Origin: Agarophyton chilense | Taxonomy: Eukaryota > Rhodophyta > Florideophyceae > Gracilariales > Gracilariaceae | Reading direction: 5' to 3' | NCBI GenBank assembly: GCA_030374765.1 | Contig: JARGXX010000060.1 | Span: forward strand, 1-32,908 | DNA: 32,908 nucleotides | In this document: positions 21,303 through 30,522 of the stretch, in pieces | Layout: every line of letters starts with the position of its first letter | How positions within the stretch are numbered: the first letter of the stretch is position 1 | Notes under the pieces: generated by a model | The model's input: the letters and a program-made list of their open reading frames with translations, nothing else | Databases searched by the model: none | What the model was told of the DNA's origin: nothing | Position numbers and translations under genes: made by a program

Positions 21303-22765
21303 TTAAGGTTCCAATTTTGTACTTACTGGTGTGTGCGTGCCACGGGGCATATCCCGATACTTCGGAAGCTGTCCGTGATTAGCGTACGCAACCGCCGGCG
21401 GTGGGAGATCAGGAGCTTTCTCCTCCGCTCGAGCCATTGGTGGCGGTTCACTCTCCCCAGAGTCACTTGGGCTTTTGCCTTGACGTTCCTTCGCACTTGC
21501 TTCCTTAGTTCTACCAGATACCTGGACTTCCACTTGCGGGTCAGGCGCGACTTCAACGCGATCACGCGATACATTTTCAAAGTCCTCACCTGTCTTGATG
21601 ACCACTGTGTCTTCATCAAGGTCCACCACTTTGAAGGGTCCGGCCGCTATCGGCAACAACTCATGACGAGATTCTTCCTGTTTGTCCGGTCTTTCGACTC
21701 GCGCGAAGACGTGACCTCCTACTCGGATTGCCGTATTTCCTCTTCGCCTTCTGGCGTCATAGTTTCGATTATAGCGAGCTTGCGTCTTTGATAACTCCTT
21801 AGCGGCTTCTTCCGCTCTGGCCTTCAGGTCATTCCTCCATTTCAGATGGTGTTTAACCGGGGTCGGCGCGTCTAATTCTGTCTCGTCGTCGAGCGCAACC
21901 GGTAAAGCCGGAGATTTACGTGAGAGCACGAGGTCGAACGGTGCCGTCTTTGTAGAGGTATGAACTTGCGTATTGTACGCGTAGCACAGAGTATCTGTAA
22001 ACATATCCCATTCTTTCGGGTGGTCCGCGATGTAGTGTCGTAATGCTGCTATCAGCGTGCGGTTAAAACGCTCCACCTGACCGTTGCATTGCGGATGATA
22101 GGTCGGGGTAAACACGTTTGAAATGCCCATAATGCGGCAAACATTCTGAAAGAACTTCGCAACGAATTGCTTCCCATTATCTGATAACAGAACTTCTGGT
22201 GGTCCGTATATAAATACCCAGTGTTTGATAAACGCCTGTGCGATTACGGCTGCGGTTATCCACTTCAGAGGCACAGTACGCACTAGCTTCGAGAAGCGGT
22301 CGGTGATTACCAATAGGTAGCGATAACCTCGCCTTGAGCGAATCAATTCCCCTAGGATGTCGATACTGACGTATTGTAAAGGCGCTTTTGCCTGGAATAA
22401 CCTCATCGGTTTCCGCTTCCTGCAAAGCTTCACGCGATTCTTGGCACATGTTTTACACAACCTCACTGTAGCATGGCAGTCCATTGCCAAAGTAGGCCAG
22501 TAAAAATATCTTCTTAGTGTCATGAACAACTTCGTTTCTCCTGGATGACCAGACAGCCTGCTGTAGTGTGCCAGATGGAGTAGTCGACTCTTCAAGACGT
22601 GTGGAATCACGATTTGATCATGCTTTTCGACATGTCTTAACAGTATTCCTCGTGAATCGAGTGAAAAGGGGAGCTCCTCCCCCTCGTTAAGAGAGCGTAT
22701 CGACCCACAAAACGTATCGGCGTATTGCTCATTGAGGAGCTCACGTGTGTGTTCTCGGAATGCTA
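21303..22765 (-). pseudogene. Ty3/gypsy integrase fragment, truncated at its 5' side
   Basis: The open frame begins upstream of the first Met (22610): residues such as ELLNEQYAD and LPFSLDSRGILLRHVEKH are readable back to about 22750, where the element is cut. Counted from the Met at 22610, the HHCC zinc site is intact (H15, H22, C52, C55), and so is the catalytic triad (D84, D144, E180; D-x59-D-x35-E). A GPY/F-like module follows (GGHVF, GPFKVVDL). Protease, RT and RNase H are absent. Apart from the TAA at 21303 this fragment is undamaged, so it is younger than the copy at 1-3263, to which it is related but clearly diverged. Confidence 0.92.
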
Positions 22766-22997
22766 GATAAGTGTGCTAGATAGCTAGTTTTGTAGATAAA
22801 AAGCCAAAAAATCTGAGAATTTTGCAGATTGCGCTAGATCGGCACCTGAAAAAAAATTTTTGGGAAATAAGAACTCCATGCATCTTAGTGTTTTGACCAC
22901 TTAATGCAGTTTAATCTGCATTTGCAGTTTACTGGTCACTTTTGACCGCTCTAGTTGGAGATCCATACCAAGGCAGTCGTCAGTACCTTCTACCTCA
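22748..22997. other. Junction right of the second gypsy fragment
   Basis: TGTGTTCTCGGAATGCTAG begins at 22748 and resembles the sequence at 3264 over about 45 bp (roughly 70% identical, ungapped). AT-rich sequence and short inverted repeats around TGCAGTTTAATCTGCA (22905-22920) follow. No gene is visible. Confidence 0.4.
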
Positions 22998-23648
22998 TTA
23001 CTGGCCCTTTTGCTTACTAGGCTCCAGCATTCCACCGGGAGGGTATTTGAGGTTGAAGAAGTCCACCACCGCATTCTCAACCTCGTCCACCTCCCCACTG
23101 CTCAAGTTCCTCACACCCGGCTGCCCCACCACACACACATTCCCACCCTTCTTCTCCACATCCTTACCAACCCTCCTCTTCTTCAGCCGACTCTCTCCAA
23201 CTCCTCCCCCTTTCCATTCCTCTCTCCCCTTCTTCATCCCAGCCGGCTCCCCGAGTCTCCCTGGCGTCACCGGCGACCCTTTCGCTCTCCCCCTCTCCTC
23301 TCCCACCTCCTTCAACACCTTCCGCGCACCCCAAATCTTCCCCACCCCTTCCATGTGCACTTCCAACACCTTCACACGCCTCTTCAGTTCCTCATTCGCC
23401 CTGCACAGCTTCCCCATCTCCAGCCCCATGGGGATCCGCTCGACATCGCCAACCCCGCGAAAGCTATCGACAAGAGCCACCGCAAGCGCAAGCGCACTCA
23501 CCTTGGTGCGGCCAGTAGTACCCGCAGCCTCCCACACAGCACCCCCCCTCGAAAATCCTCTCGCCCACCTCCGGCCTTTTATCTCCTTTTTTTGACCCGC
23601 TTTTCGCGCGCGCTCGCCCAATTTCAGTACCCTCGTACACCCCTGCAT
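22998..23648 (-). CDS. Basic, purine-rich ORF with a short coiled coil, unknown function
   Basis: A 216-residue frame, rich in Gly/Lys/Arg/Glu. It holds a predicted coiled coil near residues 75-100 (KLCRANEELKRRVKVLEVHM), a basic cluster (RLKKRRVGKDVEKK) and an acidic-hydrophobic C-terminal motif (VDEVENAVVDFFNLKYPPGG). Its base composition (purines on the coding strand) and coiled coil recall the accessory ORF at 9771-11642. The first 60 residues overlap another open frame starting at 23679, so the true start is uncertain. It is divergent from the ketopantoate-reductase-like gene. A transposon accessory protein is a reasonable guess. Confidence 0.4.
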   Translation of the reverse strand: MQGCTRVLKLGERARKAGQKKEIKGRRWARGFSRGGAVWEAAGTTGRTKVSALALAVALVDSFRGVGDVERIPMGLEMGKLCRANEELKRRVKVLEVHMEGVGKIWGARKVLKEVGEERGRAKGSPVTPGRLGEPAGMKKGREEWKGGGVGESRLKKRRVGKDVEKKGGNVCVVGQPGVRNLSSGEVDEVENAVVDFFNLKYPPGGMLEPSKQKGQ

Positions 23649-23954
23649 CTACGCTCCGGATGCCCTTCACCCCACTCATTGCTCACTCACACACTCCCAT
23701 CCATATTGCTACACCTTCTATCATGTTCAGCGCTTCCTCACTACTCCCAATTTCATAGCCTTCTCATTTATAATAAATCACACTCATTCGTAACACAAAC
23801 CGCCGATTACTCATAAGCCCTCTTTCCCGTTATGACTTCCATAACAACACACACTCCTACACTTTTAACACAATAAACACCATTCAATATCATAAATCTA
23901 ACCTCCTTCCCAAAAACCCCTAACACCCATTCCTCCACAACCATACTCCTTCTC

Positions 23955-23961
23955 TATTTAA
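23955..23961 (+). promoter_or_regulatory. Candidate TATA box of the gene at 24040
   Basis: TATTTAA lies 85 bp before the ATG, followed by a CT-rich tract and an A-rich ATG context (CAATCAACATGG). Confidence 0.35.
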
Positions 23962-24039
23962 TCACATCTCCACACTCGCCACCCCCACCACTTCTTCAAT
24001 TCCAAGCACACCGCACTCCAAACACCTTTCGCAATCAAC

Positions 24040-24864
24040 ATGGCCGACTCTCTCACTGCCATCCCTTGCACCTCCGACCCAGCCGTTATTGTCGGCAGAG
24101 GCCGAATCGGCACTTTGCTTCGCAACAACGGCACCCCACAAGATGCTTTTCCCTCAACTCAAGAATTCATCTCCGCGCAATACATCCCCGACGGCCCCAT
24201 TTTCTTCTGCGGCAGAAATCATTCACTCGAAGACGTCATTCAATTCTGCCCTTCCTCCCGCAGAGAGGATCTGGTCTTCCTTCAGAACGGAAACATTCTC
24301 CCACTTCTTTCAACCTATGGGCTCCAAAACTGCACCAAAGCCGTTCTCTTCCTCGCCGTCCCCTCCCTTAACGCACCCCCCGAGGACGGTGTCACCCTCC
24401 TCAGTCCCCATGGTCTCACAACTGCCACCGGCAAATGGGCTCCCGTACTCGCCAATCGCCTCAGTACCACAGGCCTCACTTGTCATGTCGTCGACCAGCC
24501 CTCCTTCTCTAAAGATTACTACGAAAAACTCGTATGGATATCAGCTTTTAATCTCGTCGGCTCCTCTTATGGCTTTATCACAATGCACGAAGTTGCAGTA
24601 CAACACCGCACAGTCGTTTCAACCATAATGAAAGAGCTCCTCGCCATGGTCACATCCGAAACAGGAATCGCCTACAATACAACAGAAACACTCCAAAAAC
24701 TTCTGGCCCACGGAAAAACACTTACACAGTTCCCCACCTCGTTCTCAGACTTTGAGTTCCGGAACGTCTACTTCTACAACGTTTCTAACGCCCAAAAATC
24801 CATTGGAAACCGTGACCCCGCCCCTTTCCATACGAACTTCTTGAACGTCCTCCTCAATGGGTAG
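24040..24864 (+). CDS. Ketopantoate reductase-like NAD(P)-binding oxidoreductase (ApbA/PanE-like family)
   Basis: An intact 274-residue protein. It opens with a Rossmann nucleotide-binding loop (VIVGRGRIGTLL, residues 16-27). The blocks FCGRNHSLEDVI, DLVFLQNGNILP, LFLAVPSL, SPHGLTTATGKWAPVLANRL, GLTCHVVD and EKLVWISAFNLVG follow in the order typical of the ApbA/PanE-like family found in algae, plants and fungi. True ketopantoate reductase makes pantoate for coenzyme A synthesis. The members most like this one have no proven substrate, so I name only the fold and likely NADPH use. The usual catalytic Lys and Asn may correspond to K in EKLVW and N in AFNLVG. The start is supported by its ATG context. 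It is intact in a sea of broken elements and may be either a host gene or cargo. Confidence 0.75.
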   Translation: MADSLTAIPCTSDPAVIVGRGRIGTLLRNNGTPQDAFPSTQEFISAQYIPDGPIFFCGRNHSLEDVIQFCPSSRREDLVFLQNGNILPLLSTYGLQNCTKAVLFLAVPSLNAPPEDGVTLLSPHGLTTATGKWAPVLANRLSTTGLTCHVVDQPSFSKDYYEKLVWISAFNLVGSSYGFITMHEVAVQHRTVVSTIMKELLAMVTSETGIAYNTTETLQKLLAHGKTLTQFPTSFSDFEFRNVYFYNVSNAQKSIGNRDPAPFHTNFLNVLLNG

Positions 24865-24888
24865 TACTTCATTCATATACCCCTTCCA

Positions 24889-24894
24889 ATAAAA
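24889..24894 (+). terminator. Possible polyadenylation signal
   Basis: AATAAA lies 25 bp after the stop codon of the ketopantoate-reductase-like gene. Confidence 0.4.
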
Positions 24895-25279
24895 ACAAGT
24901 CCTCCTTTCTAAAGCATATGTCCATCTCCTTCGCTGCCTCGATAAAGACTGCTATCCGCACGACACCACGTCAGAATATATGAAACGATATTAAGAATTG
25001 CTTCGTACATCACAAATCATCACTACAACCACTCTTCATAAATCTTCCAACTTTGCAATTAAGTCTGTACCCAACAACCGCTCCTACAGCCTATCAAAGG
25101 TTTTCATTCATAACAATTATTCATACTCCGCGACAGAGATACGGCAACAACCTAACAACTACTTTGATCACTACATATATATATCCACCGATGACCACCC
25201 TACTTCATTGCGCTCAACATACTGTATCCAGTCCCTCACAAATACCTTTCTACACAACACTCTCCTCTCCTTCTCAAGC

Positions 25280-25624
25280 ATGCAGCGCTACGAAGCACGT
25301 CTTTCCCTACCCCCTGGTTCTTCTGTCCAATGCTCAGCAGCTGTGGATATTCTTCCACGACGAACGGTTATCACGATCGACGAAGTCCCTCAAATCAAAC
25401 TTCCAACCACCCAGAATGTGGTCGAAGTCAGAGGGTTCCAGAATCATATCACCGACGAGCTCATGGACGAGATTCGTGACATTTGTACGACCACCAGGAG
25501 GCTCCCCACGCGCAACTCTCTACAGCAGCAAGATACTCTGAAACAACTGTTCAAAGAGCGGTATCATATCGTTACCTATGTGCAGCGTACAAGGAAGACT
25601 AGCAAACCGGAACGCTTTTACTAA
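25280..25624 (+). CDS. Small unknown protein
   Basis: A frame is open from 24998, but the first 94 codons are low-complexity Asn/Ser/Thr/Tyr, as expected from an AT-rich untranslated leader. I prefer the Met at 25280, which gives 114 residues (start MQRYEARLSLPPG). The body is a mixed soluble protein with a possible beta segment (RRTVITIDEVPQIKL) and a basic C-terminus (RTRKTSKPERFY). I recognise no family. It lies in tandem between the ketopantoate-reductase-like gene and the membrane protein. Confidence 0.4.
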   Translation: MQRYEARLSLPPGSSVQCSAAVDILPRRTVITIDEVPQIKLPTTQNVVEVRGFQNHITDELMDEIRDICTTTRRLPTRNSLQQQDTLKQLFKERYHIVTYVQRTRKTSKPERFY

Positions 25625-25826
25625 GATTTTCAGTTAGCAAACACTCTTCACATCGACCTTAACGTTCACAATCACACTAACTACACTCTTCGGAGTTATA
25701 GACCCAGATCTGCAATATACGCTTCCATTCAGATTCAACTCTCTCCTTCGGTTCATTCTCATAACGCTATTGAGGTGTTCTATCTAAAGCCTGCTACAAA
25801 TTCTCATAATCGAAGGAGGCGTAAAA

Positions 25827-26464
25827 TGTATAAACGCGTTATACGGGTCTCTACAAACTACGCCGTTCAATCCAAACCAGCGATATACCTGGAAGAAACG
25901 AGCCTTTCTGGAATTCGGGGCTCTACTCTTACTCTACTCATCCCCCTCAACGCCATACTTTTCCTCGTTCACCGCTTCATTCCAGTCAGCGGTACCCTTT
26001 CATCAGACGTGAAGACAAATTGTATCGCCTTCTCCACAGGAGGGGCCGCAGTTGGCGCTTTGGCATATCTTCTCCAGCTTGTTTCTATATCCTTCTTTCC
26101 AGAGTCCTATCTTAACACAAAGTTCACAATGACCCAGGAACCATGGAGAACCTCTTTTATGAACCTCGTGCTTGGCGCCCTCTCCCACTCTTTTCAACAG
26201 GCTTTATTCATATCCAGTCCGGATGTAACCTTCCGACTACTCGGTATGTGGCTGTCGGCATGCACTTTCGCTGCACTCTCTTCAACCGCCTTCTCCACCT
26301 CTCGCATTGAGGGACCTGGTGTTTCTATACTGCTTGGTAACACAGTGGATGTCGTATTCTTGATATCTTCTACAGTTGTCATTCACTATGAGAAAGTGAA
26401 AGCAAGTGCTACTCTCACGCGTTTCAATCCAGTTGTTCAGGAGTTTCTACTGAAAGACAACTGA
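25827..26464 (+). CDS. Small multi-pass membrane protein of unknown family
   Basis: From the Met at 25827 the protein is 212 residues. Four hydrophobic segments are visible: LTLLIPLNAILFLVHRF, GGAAVGALAYLLQLVSISFF, LLGMWLSACTFAALSSTAF and ILLGNTVDVVFLISSTVVI. The segment between the second and third (MNLVLGALSHSFQQALF) is amphipathic. No signature motif is recognised. The next gene on the minus strand ends 81 bp away, so the two are convergent. It may be a host orphan gene or cargo. Confidence 0.5.
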
Positions 26465-26545
26465 TCACTATTACAAGAAAAGGGGACTACTCCACATACT
26501 ACCTCAAATTGTACTCTTTATTGTTCAATAGGTAACAGATACTAT

Positions 26546-27484
26546 CTAGTCGTCGTCGTCATCCATTATCATACCGCCGTCTTCATAGTCTCCATCTGTG
26601 TTATCCGAGTTGAGACCCATCCCAGGTTCATCATCCTCTTCTTCATACTCCTCTTCCCCACTTTCAACAACTTCCATTTTATAATCTTCATCCAACTCCT
26701 CATCCTCATCTACCTGGACGTCTTCATCATCACCCTTGTTGGAATCATCCTCTTCGAACTTAGGCCGAAATGCTGGTTGCCTATGCACTGCGTCCGGTAG
26801 CTTGTACCCATCCGGTACCAAGTACATGTAATACCTCATGCAAACTTCCTTAACCAATGCATCCTCGTATCCAGCTCCAGCATGAAACACATCTCCTCTT
26901 CCAATAAAAATGGAGTACGGCGGAATCCTGAACTGCCTCACTACCATCGTCCGAGACAGCCGCTTCAAGCTCCTGTCGTCGGGCACGTACATGTTATGTG
27001 ATCTCTCACAAACCCAAAGCATAAACGAACTCGCTCCCGACGCCATCATGAAGAACCCTGGAACCTCTCCGACGTTCTTCTCGGCATCGGTCAGTCCTCG
27101 AAAGTTCGTATGTAACACCTGCCTTGGACAGCCCTCCACCGTACATAGCACTCGCCCCCCTGTTTCAGGGGCATACATCCTCTTCTTCCCTGACCTGTTG
27201 TTGCACAACCGAAGAGCGGCCGCAATCTGTCCAAACCTCGCATCCAACAATGCCCTTTTCCTCATCATTAAAACGTTGTTCTCGTCCCCCTCCACAGAAT
27301 CCACAATCCCCACCTTCGTCGTAATGTACCGCCCAACTCCCTTCATTCTATCTCCAGCGTCTCTCTCCTCACCAGCGTTGATTATAGGGTCCCATTTCTT
27401 TCTATTCCCTTCAATCGTCAAGTCCGGCTGGTTCAAGAAAACCGTCTGGAAGAACTCTAGCAAAGTCCCAGTCACATCCCCCAT
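26546..27484 (-). pseudogene. 2-oxoglutarate/Fe(II)-oxygenase-like beta-helix domain with acidic tail (C-terminal part of a large fusion)
   Basis: Residues about 118-230 look like the core of a 2OG-Fe(II) oxygenase: RQVLHTNF (H125, N127), a hydrophobic strand block starting GFFMMASGASS, RSHN, IPPYSIFIGRGDVFHAG (H201) and MRYYMYLVP (R217). In active enzymes the first motif is HxD, so N127 may mean loss of iron binding or a mutation. The last 80 residues are strongly acidic (Glu/Asp runs closing with MDDDDD). The segment LLEFFQTVFL at the start is probably part of the same fold, preceded in the next piece by KGFCVLEEF. It joins the upstream reading through a frameshift in a run of five G near 27478. 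I see no TET/JBP signature. Confidence 0.5.
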
Positions 27485-28547
27485 CGAAGTTTACCCCCCT
27501 CTTCTTCGCCTCATCCGCCATCCCCTCGTCCGTGGCAAACTCTTCCAGCACACAAAATCCTTTCTCCATCAGCTCACTTCTCTTAGTCGCGAAGTACTCG
27601 CGGGCCAAGTCATCCCTCTCCATTGCTGCCAGCCATATCGCCTGCTCTTCATTCACAGGGTGGTTCTTCGTCGGTAGAATCACCCCAAGAACCGGTTCGT
27701 TCGTGGAACCCAGTTCCTTGTGCCTGTTATGAGCAGCACGCCAACAAACCGCATGGTGCACACTTTTCAAGTATTCTACCCTCAAGCACTCCGCCCTGTG
27801 CTTGTTCCGTAGGTAAAGCATCTGCATCCAGAGGTGCTGATGCTTCACTCCATTTTCACCCGCCGGCCACTCGCTCGGAAGTGCATTCACCAAGTACACC
27901 CACGACATACCCGACCCCCCCGCATACGGTCCCGCCCTCTTCAGCCCCTTCGGAACACCCTCCGGATTATTGTCTTCGAAGCCACGCATTTGCACACCCT
28001 CCTCCTCTTCATCCCCTACAAATGCACCCTGCCCCCCGTCATCATCCATTTCATCCTCACTCGATGAGAAAACATTGAGTACATGTTCCTTCAAGAAGCG
28101 CTTCAGCTCTTTCCTGCTCATCTTCTTGAACAAATCCACCACGTCAGCCGGTATTTGAGCAGCAGATGTGCCCACCGTCTTTCTCCTCTTCCTCTTCCGC
28201 TTTAAAGGCTGTTCATACTCGCGTTCATCATCACTAGTGACCACAGCCTTTCTCTTTCCCTTTCTCTGTCTAGGTTCCATCACCCTCTCACCCGCAGCAT
28301 CCAGCCCGCGCTCAGTACCTTTTTTAGTTCGTGTGATGCGTCTGGGAACCACGGTTTCCTGGTGGGGTACAGACTCCCCAGCACTAGACGAAGGAACATT
28401 CACAGAAGGTGGCAGCTCCACCACATCCTTCTCCGCACTTGGGGACGCCAGACTCAATTTCAGACCGCCTTCAATCCGCCTTTGTGCGATTTTCATCCTC
28501 TTCGACACCAACCCCGGCCACAACCGCTTCGGACCACTGAGCTCCAT
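27411..28547 (-). pseudogene. Middle part of the large fusion: basic linker and start of the oxygenase-like domain
   Basis: The first 130 residues are low complexity and basic, with several nuclear-localisation-like clusters (KRKRKRRK, RKGKRKAVV). A short helical block (VVDLFKKMSRKELKRFLKEH), an acidic patch (SSSEDEMDDD) and a folded-looking part with MSWVYLVNALPSEWP and LWMQMLYLRNKHRAE follow. The end (MEKGFCVLEEF) resembles the helix and strand that precede the core in phytanoyl-CoA-hydroxylase-type oxygenases. It follows in the same frame after a TAA at 28557-28559, and its own last residues (after about 27478) are out of frame. It is nucleus-directed in all likelihood. No catalytic role can be assigned to this part alone. 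Confidence 0.5.
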
Positions 28548-28556
28548 CTTCGCCGT

Positions 28557-29135
28557 TTACATGCAAAGGTACTCCCTTAAAGACACCTCGTTCTTTCGCA
28601 TCACAATTGTGCTGTCTAGAGCCTTCCCCGCCGTCAGACCCTTCTCCTTTCCCGCCCTTTCGCATAGTTGGAACATTCCTATGGCGCATTGGAAGAACTG
28701 CTTTCGCGTCTCCTGGAAACGTCCCATATTCCCCGTAGAACCCATCCTCACCCTCACATGTAGCTGCAAACAACGGATTGGGAAACGGAATATTTCCTCT
28801 TCGAGTCCTAACAACAAGTCACTCGACACATGCGCAAGCGTTAGCACTGGACCCTCCTTGCATACGTTCTCAAAGAACTCCAGGAGACCTTCGCTCCTGA
28901 CGAATTTCAACCCAAGAGTCGCATAGCGATTCAAGTGGCGCAAGCTGTAGATTCCTATAGCTTCGCTCGTCTTCAGCGCCCCAGCTATCCGTGTCGGAGT
29001 AAGGTCAGCCAACTTGGTTCTCTTATCGTCAATCAAGTTGCAAATGAAGGACACTGTCGAATGAACCTTGTCGGCGAAACTCATCTTCAACACATTTGAA
29101 CTCATTTCATTGAGTACATTACCAAGACCGAGCAC
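28557..29135 (-). pseudogene. Helical region following the ParB-like domain
   Basis: A 192-residue piece in the same frame as both neighbours, separated by a TGA at 29166-29168 and a TAA at 28557-28559. It reads LSLNEVLGLGNVLNEMS, then DLTPTRIAGAL, IYSLRHLNRYATLG and PVLTLAHVSSDLLLGLEEE, i.e. repeated short helices, as in the helical part that follows the nuclease-like domain in ParB-family proteins. I cannot tell whether it binds DNA. Confidence 0.45.
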
Positions 29136-29165
29136 TTCGTTCAGCGATAAAGGCTTCCGGTGCTT

Positions 29166-29882
29166 TCATCTCCAAAGAACGACATCAAGAGACCGCACAA
29201 TTTCCAACCACTTTCTCCCTTCAGAGGGATCATTCTTCAGATCTCGCAGAACCAAGACGCGGTGATGACCGTCAATGAGTATGACAGGCACCACTACCCT
29301 CCCATTGTGAACAATTTCACTGAAATCTAATTCCATTCCCCCGACGATGGCAACAGCAATCGACCCTGCCGACGCAAGCCAGCCAAACGTTTTGCACTTT
29401 GCCATCGTCGCCGCCTTGTGTTCCGCATTCACACTTCTGACAGTCTTCTCGGGGATTTGTATGTCATCTATGTCCACAATCAAGCGGAACTGGTCATAGT
29501 CTGAAGCAGAGATCTTTTTTTCCACGAGAGTCTTATCCACTTCCTGCGAAGGAACGGCATCGCAGTCATCGAACAACTCCAACTCGGGACCGGTGTGCGA
29601 ATCCCCGCGTACATTCACCGCTGACCCCACCTCCACAACATCTTCATCAGAATCATCCACTATCGTCACCCTCTTTTTCGGCTTGACGGGTTGCTTCATG
29701 GCCGGCGGCACTGTTGTTGGCTGTGCCCTCTTCCCCCTCAAAGGCGTAGCAGACTCCTTCGAGGGGGTCGCGCTTTTGGGAGTCTCCGGCCGAGGAGGCC
29801 CTGGAGTCAGCACAGATGAGACGCGTGTCATCATCGAGGTATCCCATGCGTATATACCTGTCGAAACCATATCCTTCAGCAA
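29166..29882 (-). pseudogene. ParB/sulfiredoxin-like domain within the large fusion
   Basis: The piece starts with the end of the domain shared with the accessory ORF at 9.8-11.6 kb (LKDMVSTGIYAWDTSMM). A Thr/Pro-rich and basic/acidic linker follows. Residues about 130-215 then resemble the ParB/Srx fold: LIVDIDDIQIP, EHKAATMAKCKTFGW, SIAVAIVGG, and the key strand-turn VILIDGHHRVLVLRDL with the G-x-H-R type motif at residues 205-208. In bacteria this fold serves CTP-dependent partition proteins and nucleases; in eukaryotes, sulfiredoxin. Here its activity is unknown. The piece ends at a TGA (29166) and continues in frame. A TAG lies just upstream of its first Met (29883-29885). Confidence 0.55.
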
Positions 29883-30232
29883 CTATGGCGGCTCCTCTGC
29901 TCCCTTGAAGGAGTACAGATACTTGGAGTTGATCCCCTCCTTAATTTCAGTCCTCCAGATGGCCACCAAGTCCTCTCCCGGCTTCGCAGACTCGCGCAAC
30001 GAATGGCCATGCATCGCTCTGCAAAGCGCCTTCCGGCCGCTCCACTGCCCCCAACACCTCTCAACTCCGCAGTGCCAACCATAGTACCCTTCTTCTTCCC
30101 TGTCCCATCCGCCAGGAACAACGCCACCCTATCCCCACCAGCCAGATTGTTTCCCCATGTAGCTTTTCGCAGAGTGGCGCGTGGAGTACCCCGCGGAGTA
30201 CCACTCGCTTTCGCTTTGCCTCGAATCATCAT
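29876..30232 (-). pseudogene. N-terminal part of the large fusion
   Basis: A basic, Gly/Thr-rich head (GKAKASGTPRGTPRATLRKA) precedes a possible strand pair (GDRVALFLADGTGKKKG). After about 30030 the sequence that aligns with the other accessory ORF lies in the next frame (AMHGHSL, DLVAIWRTEI, YLYSFKG), so a frameshift is needed there. The Met at 30232 is about 290 bp from the palindromic array, which would place that array at or near its promoter. Confidence 0.45.
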
Positions 30233-30383
30233 TTGAATCGGATCGTAGTCGGTCGAGGTTGCAAATGGTCGCAGAGCGCTTTGAGCCTTTTATGGTATAC
30301 AGACTAAGACGTATTAGATCGAGCTCCTTTGGTGGCGACTATCCGGAACACTCCCGAGAGCAGTTCGTTGCAATCAGCGTGAA

Positions 30384-30429
30384 CTACGTCCGCTTAGTTT
30401 CAACCTGAGCTACGTCCGCTTAGTTTCAA
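30384..30429. repeat. 26-bp-period direct repeat, two copies
   Basis: CTACGTCCGCTTAGTTTCAA occurs at 30384-30403 and again at 30410-30429 with no mismatch. It lies about 150 bp upstream of the Met at 30232 (minus). Confidence 0.7.
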
Positions 30430-30522
30430 ACTCAAGAAACTCCTTGTCTCTTTCCATCACAAACACGCCTATTGGCTTGGTAGGCGATACAAGAAAATAA
30501 TATTAAAAAATTAAAAATATCC

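Noticed and set aside
1..22765. The two gypsy pieces as the two halves of one interrupted element
   Set aside because: They overlap in content (both have the integrase core), lie on opposite strands and are diverged in sequence, so they are separate copies.
22998..23816. Plus-strand frames of 217 and 268 residues opposite the minus ORF
   Set aside because: They are Pro/Ser/Leu-rich shadows of a purine-rich minus-strand ORF, with no domain.
26546..27484. Assignment of the oxygenase-like domain to the TET/JBP family
   Set aside because: I cannot see TET/JBP-specific motifs. The visible pattern (HxN...H...R) fits only the broad 2OG-oxygenase/beta-helix fold.
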